Part shown: one piece after another, positions 24,311 to 31,334 of the stretch
Numbering within the stretch: the stretch's first letter is position 1
Layout of the letters: each line of letters begins with the position of its first letter
DNA from: a virus
Reading direction: 5' to 3' (one strand)
DNA length: 36,664 nt
IMG/VR virus record: IMGVR_UViG_3300037882_000572
Span: 1 to 36,664 of that record
Notes under the pieces: model-generated
Database searches by the model: none
Seen by the model: only the letters and a program-made list of their open reading frames with translations
Told to the model about the DNA's origin: nothing
Program-made: the position numbers and the translations under genes

Positions 24311-26509
24311 ATGGCATGGCAAGATAGAGGCCCACTAGAAATAGGGAGTAAGACACAACAGGCTCAACAGCCTAAGAACTTCTGGACTGACCAAATATCT
24401 ACAGGTGGTGGTATTGCTGGGTCGCTAGGTGGTGCAGCGACAGGTGCAGCAATAGGTTCAATAGTCCCTGGTATCGGTACTGTTATTGGAGGACTTATTG
24501 GAGGTATTGCAGGTGGTGCGTTAGGTTCGGGAGGTGGTGAACTTGCAGAGAACGCTATCACAGGGGAAAAAGACTTATTCAAAAATGTTGGTCAAGAGGC
24601 GTTATTGGGCGGTGTATTTTCAGCTCCTCCTATTCGTTTGGCACGCGGAGTTGGTGCGTTGGCAAAATCTGGCACTGCTGCTGGTAAAGCCTCTGGTATT
24701 GGAGCAAGAAAAGCGTTTGAAGATGCATATATAGGCATTGCTAAACAATCTACAGGTAAAGGTACTGGATCACTAGCAACGTCTACGGTTCAAGAAGCTG
24801 GCAGGATGTCAACAGGCGGAAAACTAACCGACATGGGCAACAGAGCGCTTATGTCTCAGTATGGTACGATTGGCAAGCCATTTGCGAGGTCAACAGATCC
24901 TAAGGAGACTATATCCACTCTTGCAAATGCAGGTATTATAAAACCAGCTGACGCTGAGCGTGTTGCCTCAACTATAACGGGTGGTAATGGTATTATTACT
25001 GGGGCTGTTAGTAAATCAGTAGGAAATGCTGGCGGTGTTGATACAAGTACCCTGAGACAGGTATTTGACGATGGGCTAGCTAACTATGGGCTTGTCGAAA
25101 AAGACGCTGCTTCGATCAAACAGGTATTTAATGCACAAATGAATCGACTTGGCGGCGGTGCTAAAGGCTCAATATCTTCCAAAGCTAACCCCGATGAAAC
25201 TATGTCAGTTATCCGTGATTTAGAAAAACGTATTGCTAACCTCACAGGAAAAGGCGACAACTACCGCATGTCTACTCCTGAACGTGCAGATCAAGCAAGC
25301 GTACTACGACTAGTGAGAGATGAGCTAGAGGATCAACTATATGCTGGGGCTGGGGCTAATAAACAATTGACTGGCGTATTGACCCCTGAATTAAGAGAAA
25401 ACTTGGTCGCCTTAATGCCAAACAATGCTAAGTGGACAGGTTATGTAGATAATAACATTATGGGCGCGAAGACTATTGGTGATTTGCGCAGCAGTGTCGC
25501 ACCATTTGTGCGTATTGGAAAAATTATTGACGAGGGCGATCTGAACGCTATGACGTATGGGGGTCGTGTCGGAAATGCTTTTTCTGGCGGTGGCGTGAAG
25601 TCGGCTGTTGGTGAAGTGTTGACAAACGTAGTAAAAGACCCAGCCGCTAGATTGTCAGGCACTTTACTTAGGGCTACTGGCGGAAAGTTACAAGGCGCTG
25701 CTGGTGGCTCACCTATCCCTCCTGGTATAGGCGGAGCCTTTAAACCAACTAGTCAAGTAGTCAACAATGCATCAGGTCAATACGTTCGTCCATCAGCCCT
25801 ATACTCAGCACTCGGTCAAAACTCTCAGGGTACAAACTTAGGAGACGAACAACCATCTCTCGATCAAGCACTTATGCAACAAAGTGGTCTACCAGAGGGC
25901 TATACAAGTGCCTTTGGACTTGAACAACCACAACAACAAGAGCAAGCACCTCAAGAACAGTCACCATACCCTCGTGAGAACTTACTTTACGATATACAAC
26001 GTGACCCTAACAATGCAGATAAGTACATTGCATACTACCAACAACTTCAAGAAGTATTCGCACCACCTGCTGGTACTGAACTAGGCGCAACAGCTAAAAC
26101 TCAACTAGCGTCGTCTGGTAACGCATCTAGCACCCTTAGCCAACTAGAAGGTTTATTTGCAAGTGCAGGTGGCGGTAGCGGTAAAGTCGGTGGAACGGTA
26201 GGAAACTTACTTGCTGGTGCTGGCCTGAATAGTAACGCTCAAATCTATAACGAACTTTCAAACTCAAGTGTGACACAGATTGCTAGAGCGTTAAACGGTG
26301 GTGGTCAGGTAACAGACGCAGACGCAGTAGTAGTTATACAGGCTCTGCCAAAAATAACTGACTCACCAGAGGTTGCACAGGCTAAATTTAACGCTCTTAA
26401 ACAGCGTCTAGCTATTGCACAAGAGAATATATATAAATATAACGCAGGTTCACCAGACCAGACCGACTTAGCGTCAACATTACTAGCTCAACAAGGAGGA
26501 GGATTCTAG
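24311..26509 (+). CDS. Large internal/ejection protein with glycine zipper
   Basis: 732 residues. Residues about 32-80 form a Gly/Ala/Ile repeat (GIAGSLGGAATGAAIGSIVP, then GIGTVIGGLIGGIAGGALGS), a glycine zipper that could insert in a membrane. The rest is helical, with KSGTAAGKASGIGARKAFED and ANPDETMSVIRDLEKRIANL. The C-terminal third is Gln-rich. This fits podovirus ejection proteins that build a channel across the host envelope. It follows the previous gene by one base. No lytic motif seen. Confidence 0.7.
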   Translation: MAWQDRGPLEIGSKTQQAQQPKNFWTDQISTGGGIAGSLGGAATGAAIGSIVPGIGTVIGGLIGGIAGGALGSGGGELAENAITGEKDLFKNVGQEALLGGVFSAPPIRLARGVGALAKSGTAAGKASGIGARKAFEDAYIGIAKQSTGKGTGSLATSTVQEAGRMSTGGKLTDMGNRALMSQYGTIGKPFARSTDPKETISTLANAGIIKPADAERVASTITGGNGIITGAVSKSVGNAGGVDTSTLRQVFDDGLANYGLVEKDAASIKQVFNAQMNRLGGGAKGSISSKANPDETMSVIRDLEKRIANLTGKGDNYRMSTPERADQASVLRLVRDELEDQLYAGAGANKQLTGVLTPELRENLVALMPNNAKWTGYVDNNIMGAKTIGDLRSSVAPFVRIGKIIDEGDLNAMTYGGRVGNAFSGGGVKSAVGEVLTNVVKDPAARLSGTLLRATGGKLQGAAGGSPIPPGIGGAFKPTSQVVNNASGQYVRPSALYSALGQNSQGTNLGDEQPSLDQALMQQSGLPEGYTSAFGLEQPQQQEQAPQEQSPYPRENLLYDIQRDPNNADKYIAYYQQLQEVFAPPAGTELGATAKTQLASSGNASSTLSQLEGLFASAGGGSGKVGGTVGNLLAGAGLNSNAQIYNELSNSSVTQIARALNGGGQVTDADAVVVIQALPKITDSPEVAQAKFNALKQRLAIAQENIYKYNAGSPDQTDLASTLLAQQGGGF

Positions 26510-26510
26510 C

Positions 26511-27329
26511 ATGGGTACAATTTCAGTATCGTTACCGTCAGATGGTGACACTATAGATGTAGCAGACTACAACACACCGATTAATACGATTGTTACTGCG
26601 ATAAATGGTAACTTAGATAACGCAAACATCGCTTCAGCTGCGGCTATTGCAGGGACGAAGTTGGCAGATAACTCTGTAAGTGGCGCTCAGATAACCTCAA
26701 CAGACGGGTTACTCAGGACAGTGACAAACTATACAGCTTCAAACACTTGGACTAAGCCATCTGGTTTGAAGTTTATTATTGTTGAAGTTAGAGGCGGAGG
26801 CGGAGGCGGAGGCGGAGGCGGTACTACTAGCGGTACTGCTGCTGCTGGAGGTGGAGGTCAAGGAGGTTACTCAATCGCTAAGGTTGCGGCTGCTTCACTC
26901 GCTTCTACTGAAACCGTAACTGTAGGAGGAGGAGGCGCAGGTGGTGTTGCGACAGGTGGCACTGGAACAACTGGCACAACGTCATCATTTGGCGCACACT
27001 GTACTGCACTTGGGGGTATAGGTGGCGTAGGTACTGGAGCAACAGGTACTATTGGTACACTTTCTGGAGGACTTGGTGGTGCTGGCGGAACTGGTGACTT
27101 TACTTTAAGAGGGGCAGTTGGTGCTAACTCAGGAACTGACAACACAAACTACCTATCAGGTGGCGGAGGCGGTGACGGTGGTGGAGGCACAAGAGGTTCG
27201 GTAGGAACTGGTCTTGCAGCGGCGGCCAACACTGGAGGAGGCGGAGGTGGTATGGTCAAATCTGGTACTACTGGGCAAGTTGGTGGTGCGGGAGGATCTG
27301 GCTACATAATAGTGAAAGAGTACTTCTAG
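26511..27329 (+). CDS. Gly-rich tail fibre / receptor-binding protein
   Basis: 272 residues. The N-terminal part (ISVSLPSDGDTIDVADYNTP, INTIVTAINGNLDNANIASA) is the short base found in many phage fibre genes. NYTASNTWTKPSGLKFIIVE then starts a Gly-rich domain with ten consecutive Gly, GGGG-rich loops and the ending GGSGYIIVKEYF. This resembles Gly-rich distal adhesins. Five exact GAGGCG repeats (26791-26820) encode part of the run and could change length by slippage. Likely host recognition. Confidence 0.75.
   Translation: MGTISVSLPSDGDTIDVADYNTPINTIVTAINGNLDNANIASAAAIAGTKLADNSVSGAQITSTDGLLRTVTNYTASNTWTKPSGLKFIIVEVRGGGGGGGGGGTTSGTAAAGGGGQGGYSIAKVAAASLASTETVTVGGGGAGGVATGGTGTTGTTSSFGAHCTALGGIGGVGTGATGTIGTLSGGLGGAGGTGDFTLRGAVGANSGTDNTNYLSGGGGGDGGGGTRGSVGTGLAAAANTGGGGGGMVKSGTTGQVGGAGGSGYIIVKEYF
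26791..26820 (+). repeat. Hexamer repeat (GAGGCG)5 in fibre gene
   Basis: Five perfect GAGGCG units encode alternating GGC/GGA glycine codons in the Gly-rich fibre. Copy-number change would add or remove two Gly each, keeping frame. It may be a site of length variation. Confidence 0.8.
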
Positions 27330-27338
27330 GTATCTAAC

Positions 27339-27602
27339 ATGACAGCTAAAACCCCTACAACTAAAGAACAGCTAGAAATAATTGTCAGTCAACTCGAAAA
27401 GTTAAAAGTCTTAGACGATCTAGTAGGTATTGTTCCAGACATCAAGCAAATTGTTGAAGAACGGAAACAGTCCGAGGAGTTCAACAAAAGGTTTGCAAAG
27501 CTTGGACGGAGAATCATTTTGATTGCTGGCGGTATCGGTGTACTCATAGGTACTATGTGGGCTGTTATAAAACTAATTTTTACACTAGGTAACCACCAAT
27601 AA
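27339..27602 (+). CDS. Small membrane protein, holin/antiholin-like
   Basis: 87 residues. An N-terminal helical part (EQLEIIVSQLEKLKVLDDLV, PDIKQIVEERKQSEEFNKR) likely forms a coiled coil. A single C-terminal membrane span follows (IILIAGGIGVLIGTMWAVIK, about 63-82). This plan resembles XhlA-type lysis accessory proteins. It lies directly before the endolysin, so a lysis role is likely. The endolysin starts ten bases after its stop. Confidence 0.7.
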   Translation: MTAKTPTTKEQLEIIVSQLEKLKVLDDLVGIVPDIKQIVEERKQSEEFNKRFAKLGRRIILIAGGIGVLIGTMWAVIKLIFTLGNHQ

Positions 27603-27612
27603 AGGAGAAGCA

Positions 27613-28224
27613 ATGCTCACTTTAGAACAGTTTAAAGCTAAATACCCAATAGGTAGTTCAGTAGGTAACCCAGGAACTAACACGTATATAGGTGAGTGCG
27701 TATCTTACGTCAGACGCTACATAGAAGAAGTCCATGGCGTTAAAACGATTATCAACGGTAATGCCATTAACTACTACAATTCTGCTTTTATGGCGCAACA
27801 CTACGACAAAGTGCCTAGAGGTCAAGAACAAGATGGAGACATTCTGTGCTGGGGTGACGACGCTGGATCGTGGACAAGTGAGTACGGACATATAGGTATT
27901 TCATACGGTGGTAGGATATTAAATCAAAACTATAACAACTCTAGGAGAGTATCAATAAACGATTTCTTCTCTGAGGGCTACCAAGGTGCATTAAGACTAA
28001 AGGAGGTCATTGTGAAACCAACTAGAGATCAAGTATTAAAACAGTGGAGTGCATTCGGTAAAGGCACACCAAGCGAGAGCCAAATCACTTACTATACAAG
28101 TCACCCATGGAATGTACTTAACGAAGACCTACTAGTATATAATCGAGATGAGAGAGTGAGGCTAGAAAAACTAGTTCAAGCCAAACCAACGCCTCTCGCT
28201 AAAGGTATATACGAGGTTAAATAA
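27613..28224 (+). CDS. CHAP-domain endolysin
   Basis: 203 residues. The CHAP catalytic pair is visible: Cys29 in YIGECVSYVRRYIE and His93 in YGHIGISYGG. The typical N-terminus (FKAKYPIGSSVGNPGTNTYI), the NAINYYNSA helix and the QDGDILCWGD strand are also present. It is an amidase or endopeptidase cutting peptidoglycan at lysis. A C-terminal extension (about 131-203, KPTRDQVLKQWSAFGKGTPS) may bind the wall. No signal peptide, so a holin is needed. AAAGGAGAAG precedes the ATG. Confidence 0.88.
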   Translation: MLTLEQFKAKYPIGSSVGNPGTNTYIGECVSYVRRYIEEVHGVKTIINGNAINYYNSAFMAQHYDKVPRGQEQDGDILCWGDDAGSWTSEYGHIGISYGGRILNQNYNNSRRVSINDFFSEGYQGALRLKEVIVKPTRDQVLKQWSAFGKGTPSESQITYYTSHPWNVLNEDLLVYNRDERVRLEKLVQAKPTPLAKGIYEVK

Positions 28225-28317
28225 ATGAGTTGAAGCGATCCCGAGAGAGAGTATAAAAAACTCGAAACGTGGGTATTAAAGTTTATTAAAGAGAACAAAG
28301 AACAAAGGAGATTCAAA

Positions 28318-28506
28318 GTGAAATTCATTAACAAGATCAAAGCAATCGTTGAATGGTTCGACGGCAAGAAATCATACTTAACATCAGTAGTTATCGCACT
28401 TGTAGCAGTAGTAGACGCACTGGGTGTTATCGTACCAGACTGGGTATATATTTTACTTACTGCTGTACTTGGTGTATCTATTCGTTCAGCACTTCCTAAG
28501 AAGTAG
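28318..28506 (+). CDS. Small holin
   Basis: 62 residues from a GTG start with AAAGGAG six bases upstream. A short amphipathic N-terminus (KFINKIKAIVEWFDGKKSYL) is followed by two close hydrophobic helices, TSVVIALVAVVDALGVIV and WVYILLTAVLGVSI, ending in Lys/Pro. This is the plan of a class II-type phage holin, following the CHAP endolysin. The same frame runs upstream without stop to a TGA at codon 3 after an ATG at 28225. See findings. Confidence 0.75.
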   Translation: MKFINKIKAIVEWFDGKKSYLTSVVIALVAVVDALGVIVPDWVYILLTAVLGVSIRSALPKK

Positions 28507-28508
28507 TA

Positions 28509-28537
28509 TTGACAACATAAAAAGCTTATGCTAGAAT
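28509..28537 (+). promoter_or_regulatory. Promoter with consensus -35, short leader
   Basis: TTGACA (28509-28514), 17-base spacer, extended -10 TGCTAGAAT (TAGAAT 28532-28537). The ATG at 28550 is 12 bases beyond the -10, so the transcript leader is only about six bases. Confidence 0.75.
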
Positions 28538-28549
28538 GTAGCTAGAAAT

Positions 28550-28810
28550 ATGAGCGAGATAATACAAGGTCTTTCACTCGAACAACTTGAACGCATAAGA
28601 AGCGAGGCTATCCAAAACCCTGAACTAGAAGCCTCTCTAGCGCTTGTGAGCCGTGAGATAATGCGTAGGACGGTTGAGATCCAAAACAACGCTACAGGGG
28701 CTTACGATGCGTCACAGGACGAATATATCAACCCATCACACATAGACCAACACTGGCAAACAGACTTCTACCGAGACGAAGATCACATATACATAAGAGG
28801 GTCAAACTAG
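28550..28810 (+). CDS. Small hypothetical protein (86 aa)
   Basis: Starts MSEIIQGLSLEQLERIRSEA, with a helical N-terminal half (PELEASLALVSREIMRRTVE) and an acidic, aromatic C-terminal half (HIDQHWQTDFYRDEDHIYIR). It has its own consensus promoter and a terminator directly at its stop, so it is a monocistronic unit. No family recognised. Function unknown. Confidence 0.65.
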   Translation: MSEIIQGLSLEQLERIRSEAIQNPELEASLALVSREIMRRTVEIQNNATGAYDASQDEYINPSHIDQHWQTDFYRDEDHIYIRGSN

Positions 28811-28833
28811 TGGACATTAGCGTGTCCACTTTT
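28809..28833 (+). terminator. Terminator after 28550-28810
   Basis: AGTGGACA (28809-28816) and TGTCCACT (28823-28830) form a perfect 8-bp stem with a six-base loop, followed by TTTTAAT. It begins inside the stop codon of the preceding gene. The T-tract is short. Confidence 0.7.
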
Positions 28834-28855
28834 AATATGGAGGTAGCGGTGGGCT

Positions 28856-29641
28856 ATGGAAACTCGTAAACCACGTGTCTTGCTGTATGACATCGAGTCT
28901 AGCCCCCTGTTAATATGGGCTTATGGAACTTATGATACTAATGCTATCAAGATAGAGCGTCAGTCTCATATCTTCTGCTTCTCCTATAAATGGCTAGATG
29001 AGGGCAAGGTGCGGTGCGTTTCACAGTTTGACTTCCCTGCTAGATTCAAAAAAGACCCTTACGATGACTACGATGTGGTAAAAGCGCTACACGAACTTAT
29101 ATCACAGGCTGACATTACAATAGGCTATAACGTCATAGGATTTGACAATAAGGTCTCAAATACACGTTTCTTATATCATGGGCTAGATACTCCACCTCCT
29201 AATAAAGCAGTAGACCCACTGAGGACTGCACGATCAAAGTTTAAGTTCCCTAACAACAAGCTCACTACAGTATCAGAATACCTAGGTTTAGGAACGAAAA
29301 CAGAACACACTAATGGTGATCTCTGGTATCCCTGTATCCAAGGTGATAAAAAAGCGTGGAAACTCATGGCTAAATACTGTGATAACGATGTTGTACTACT
29401 AGAAGATGTATACAAGAAACTTCTCCCTTACATGACTAATCACCCTAATATAGCTATGCTTTCAGGTGATGTAGATAGTTGTCCGAGGTGTGGCGGTCAC
29501 AAAATTATTGCTAACGGCTGGCGTACTACTAATGGGTCAAAGTACCAACGGTTTGTATGTAAGGATTGCGGTGCTTCTATATCAGACAGAACTCATGCTA
29601 AAATGGAATACGAAAGGTCTACTTATGTCAACTACACCTGA
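28856..29641 (+). CDS. DEDDy 3'-5' exonuclease-like protein with C-terminal zinc ribbon
   Basis: 261 residues. RNase H-like exonuclease motifs: DIE (D12, E14) in VLLYDIESSP, GYNVIGFDNK (D97) and YCDND (Y174, D178), the DEDDy set of the DnaQ/YprB-type nucleases. A zinc ribbon follows at the C-terminus: CPRCGG (C209, C212) and CKDCGA (C235, C238), like those of transposases and transcription factors. The fusion suggests a nuclease directed to nucleic acid by the ribbon. It may degrade host DNA, process RNA or proofread recombination. It lies outside any polymerase context. Its end overlaps the next gene by 17 bases. Confidence 0.8.
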   Translation: METRKPRVLLYDIESSPLLIWAYGTYDTNAIKIERQSHIFCFSYKWLDEGKVRCVSQFDFPARFKKDPYDDYDVVKALHELISQADITIGYNVIGFDNKVSNTRFLYHGLDTPPPNKAVDPLRTARSKFKFPNNKLTTVSEYLGLGTKTEHTNGDLWYPCIQGDKKAWKLMAKYCDNDVVLLEDVYKKLLPYMTNHPNIAMLSGDVDSCPRCGGHKIIANGWRTTNGSKYQRFVCKDCGASISDRTHAKMEYERSTYVNYT

Positions 29642-29906
29642 ACAAGACTACATCGAGCAACCTAGTGAACTTGATACAATCAGGTCTGCTCATGCGGAAC
29701 TGCAACGTGTAAAAGACTACAGTAGCGAAGATTACTACCCTACAAGCCGTTTAGAAGAGCTGTATGGCTATTGGAGTGCTGAGGCGCTAAATCCTATACG
29801 AAGCGAAAGAAACCGCTCAGAAGCCGTTATATTAGCTCGACATCAACTATTTGAGATACATTATCGTGAGGGAACTTTAGACTTATTGAGGGATACAACA
29901 CCATGA
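29625..29906 (+). CDS. Small hypothetical protein (93 aa)
   Basis: The start is set at ATG 29625 (GAAAGG upstream) because the longer frame is covered by the exonuclease gene. It begins MSTTPEQDYIEQPSELDTIR and is highly helical and charged (IRSAHAELQRVKDYSSED, LNPIRSERNRSEAVILARHQ). No recognised domain. The stop overlaps the next gene by four bases (ATGA). Confidence 0.6.
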   Translation: MSTTPEQDYIEQPSELDTIRSAHAELQRVKDYSSEDYYPTSRLEELYGYWSAEALNPIRSERNRSEAVILARHQLFEIHYREGTLDLLRDTTP

Positions 29907-30214
29907 GTGAAGTATTTGCACGACTCAACTTTAACGACGGTGAGGTACTAGAAGCTCGTCAAGATAATACACGCCTCTATACCCATCTTGGAAAATATGC
30001 GGTCTTTAATCATTTATTTGTAACAGCAGACGAGGAGAGGGGCGCATACCTCTGGTGTCACATTGAGGGGTACGAAGAACTAGCCGTATTAGCAGTTGAG
30101 AACGACTGTGAGCTACATCTTAACCTACAGACAGTTGCAGACGGTGATAGAGAAGTCTATGAGAGACACGCTTTACACGACCTAGAGTCACGTCCAGATT
30201 GGCTACCAGAATGA
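29903..30214 (+). CDS. Small hypothetical protein (103 aa)
   Basis: Begins MSEVFARLNFNDGEVLEARQ. The strands RLYTHLGKYAVFNHLFVTAD and AYLWCHIEGYEELAVLAVEN alternate with acidic loops, and it ends DLESRPDWLPE. An alpha/beta small domain is likely, of unknown function. It is the last + strand gene before the 1.1-kb intergenic control region. Confidence 0.62.
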   Translation: MSEVFARLNFNDGEVLEARQDNTRLYTHLGKYAVFNHLFVTADEERGAYLWCHIEGYEELAVLAVENDCELHLNLQTVADGDREVYERHALHDLESRPDWLPE

Positions 30215-30245
30215 ACGAAGATAACGAACAATTCCCATTCTATTT

Positions 30246-30255
30246 GTGATACTAT
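30246..30255 (+). promoter_or_regulatory. Possible promoter of a short RNA
   Basis: TGTGATACTAT (TACTAT 30250-30255) is an extended -10 like the TGTGATACAAT of the early promoters, but without a good -35. With the terminator at 30294-30322 it would give an RNA of about 60 bases containing a CCTGTGG direct repeat. Confidence 0.4.
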
Positions 30256-30293
30256 GTGAGTGCCTGTGGGCGTTCCTGTGGCAGTAAGAATAG

Positions 30294-30322
30294 TCTCGTA
30301 TTAAGCGAGATATTTTCTTTTT
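30294..30322 (+). terminator. Rho-independent terminator
   Basis: TCTCG (30294-30298) pairs with CGAGA (30306-30310), with a seven-base loop, then TATTTTCTTTTT. It ends the late transcript that runs past 30214, and any short RNA from 30250. Confidence 0.75.
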
Positions 30323-30482
30323 AACCCTCGCAAGACTCGCACGTTAAGAGCGTACTAGGGTCAAGAGGAGCGTCAGGGAACTCCTCACGGTGTTTAAACT
30401 GAGCCTCTAACATAGCTTTATCAATAGCCTCTAGCTTCTCCGTCAGGGTCATATCTTCTGTGATAATAGTGTTTGCGTTCAT
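30321..30482 (-). CDS. Possible minus-strand small protein (53 aa)
   Basis: ATG at 30482 (minus strand) with TAA at 30321-30323. It begins MNANTIITEDMTLTEKLEAI and ends STLLTCESCEG, with a CxxC. The composition looks like a real small phage protein. On the minus strand TACAAT (30495-30490) lies seven bases before the ATG, the spacing of the leaderless genes here, but no -35 is seen. The stop abuts the + strand terminator, which may serve both directions. If real, it is the only minus-strand gene in this genome. Function unknown. Confidence 0.45.
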   Translation of the reverse strand: MNANTIITEDMTLTEKLEAIDKAMLEAQFKHREEFPDAPLDPSTLLTCESCEG

Positions 30483-30540
30483 TCTATCTATTGTAGTCTT
30501 TTAAGCATGAGTTAGATATTGTAGTTATTACAAGCATCAA

Positions 30541-30787
30541 GCCCCCCTATCCTGAGCTAAGAGGGGAGGTGCTGTTTAAACCTTTTACCAGTTGATACTT
30601 ATGACCGTTCCTTATCCTGAGTACTAAGTAGTATCGTCCCTTTGCTTGTAGACACCGCATAGACCAGGTTGACGTTTAGGGGGCAATTAATCAGAGCCTG
30701 GGTTTAGCGCTACTTACAAACAATGTGCCATTTTCACTTCATTTTTCAGATCGATTATCGATGAGGGGCTAATCATGGGCTTTTTTT
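30541..30787 (+). ncRNA. Candidate structured noncoding RNA, two domains with terminator
   Basis: Domain 1: GCCCCC (30541-30546) pairs with GGGGGC (30679-30684), extended by TA/TA after a one-base bulge, closing about 130 bases with internal repeats TATCCTGAG (at 30549 and 30613) and a GATAC/GTATC stem. Domain 2: AGCCTGGGTTTAG (30695-30707) pairs with CTAATCATGGGCT (30769-30781), 11 of 13 positions counting wobbles, followed directly by seven T. No open reading frame of note fits. I see no confident promoter upstream, so the start is approximate. It could be an RNA, an origin or a processing element. Confidence 0.45.
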
Positions 30788-30797
30788 GTAAAAGTAT

Positions 30798-30826
30798 TTG
30801 CATAATTTCATACCGTTTGCTATAAT
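30798..30826 (+). promoter_or_regulatory. Strong promoter in intergenic region
   Basis: TTGCAT (30798-30803), 17-base spacer, extended -10 TGCTATAAT (TATAAT 30821-30826). Expected start about 30833. The first copy of the 16-base direct repeat begins at that start site. Confidence 0.75.
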
Positions 30827-30832
30827 GAATAT

Positions 30833-30874
30833 AGTTTAGGTTAGTGAACAAGACGGCTCTCACGAGTCGTTTTT
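30833..30874 (+). ncRNA. Very short RNA or attenuator ended by terminator
   Basis: From the promoter above, a hairpin ACGGCTC (30853-30859)/GAGTCGT (30864-30870), seven pairs with one wobble and a TCAC loop, is followed by TTTTTCTTT. The product would be only about 42-46 bases, or the hairpin attenuates a longer transcript toward the recombination genes. Confidence 0.55.
30834..30849 (+). repeat. 16-base direct repeat, copy 1
   Basis: GTTTAGGTTAGTGAAC, identical to 30904-30919. It lies at the predicted start of the short RNA and has GTT...AAC ends. It may be an operator or a pairing site. Confidence 0.7.
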
Positions 30875-30903
30875 CTTTGTTCCTTATACCCCCGATCACC
30901 AAT

Positions 30904-30919
30904 GTTTAGGTTAGTGAAC
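30904..30919 (+). repeat. 16-base direct repeat, copy 2
   Basis: GTTTAGGTTAGTGAAC, 70 bases downstream of copy 1 and beyond the terminator hairpin. The placement around the terminator suggests a regulator binding both copies or an RNA-RNA contact. Confidence 0.7.
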
Positions 30920-30986
30920 GGTTACTCTCTATACTACTACATACTGTTCTTGCTTACAACACGCTATATATAGTGGATAAATAGAA

Positions 30987-31019
30987 ACTCGCCCCATAAT
31001 GTAACTTATTGGAGCGAGT
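30987..31019 (+). other. Strong stem-loop in intergenic region
   Basis: ACTCGC (30987-30992) pairs with GCGAGT (31014-31019), with an inner CCATAA/TTATTGG stem (one bulge). No T-tract follows, so it is not a standard terminator. The rest of 31020-31160 shows only a small GTTTA/TAAAC stem and no gene. Confidence 0.55.
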
Positions 31020-31167
31020 AGTAGTATTTGTTTAGACAGTATTATCCGTCAATAAAACGTAAGGTGCGTGTAGACCTGTTCTCGTTGTTTATGTAAACGC
31101 AGATCTATAACACTAACATATTAGCAGAAGCGTTATAACGTGTCAATATAAAACAGACTTACCGTCC

Positions 31168-31186
31168 AAATTAGAAAGGATTACAA
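31168..31186 (+). promoter_or_regulatory. Early leader element, copy with degenerate promoter
   Basis: AAATTAGAAAGGATTACAA, identical to 31314-31332. The sequence upstream (ATAACGTGTCAATATAAA) looks like a decayed early promoter with three bases missing from the spacer motif. It is followed by a nine-codon TTG frame (31189-31218), probably a relic or leader peptide. Confidence 0.5.
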
Positions 31187-31272
31187 GATTGCGGAGGCAA
31201 AAGAGTAAAAAACGATAAGCCTGTTTCCGATAGTATACCAAATATAGTGATATATTACAAGATACAATAGGC

Positions 31273-31332
31273 TAGACAAACATAACCACCTGTGATACAA
31301 TAGGGACAGAATCAAATTAGAAAGGATTACAA
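31273..31332 (+). promoter_or_regulatory. Early promoter and leader of the recombination operon
   Basis: TAGACA (31273-31278), 17-base spacer AACATAACCACCTGTGA, TACAAT (31296-31301). The leader AAATTAGAAAGGATTACAA (31314-31332) supplies AGAAAGGA ahead of the GTG start at 31335. The spacer motif and leader recur at 33494 and 35544. Confidence 0.8.
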
Positions 31333-31334
31333 AA

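Noticed and set aside
28225-28317. Recoded genetic code (TGA as Trp or Gly) in the whole genome
   Set aside because: TGA ends many well-supported genes here, often in ATGA or GTGA overlaps, so the standard code holds.
30211-30249. 12-codon frame overlapping the previous stop (ATGA)
   Set aside because: Too short, with no other support. The overlap alone is not enough.
30541-30570. tRNA-like TTAGCTCAG on the minus strand
   Set aside because: Only the D-arm-like string is found. No acceptor stem or T-arm follows.
30714-30902. Minus-strand frame of 62 codons
   Set aside because: It needs a TTG start and runs through a terminator hairpin, a promoter and the seven-T tract. Composition is unlike a gene.
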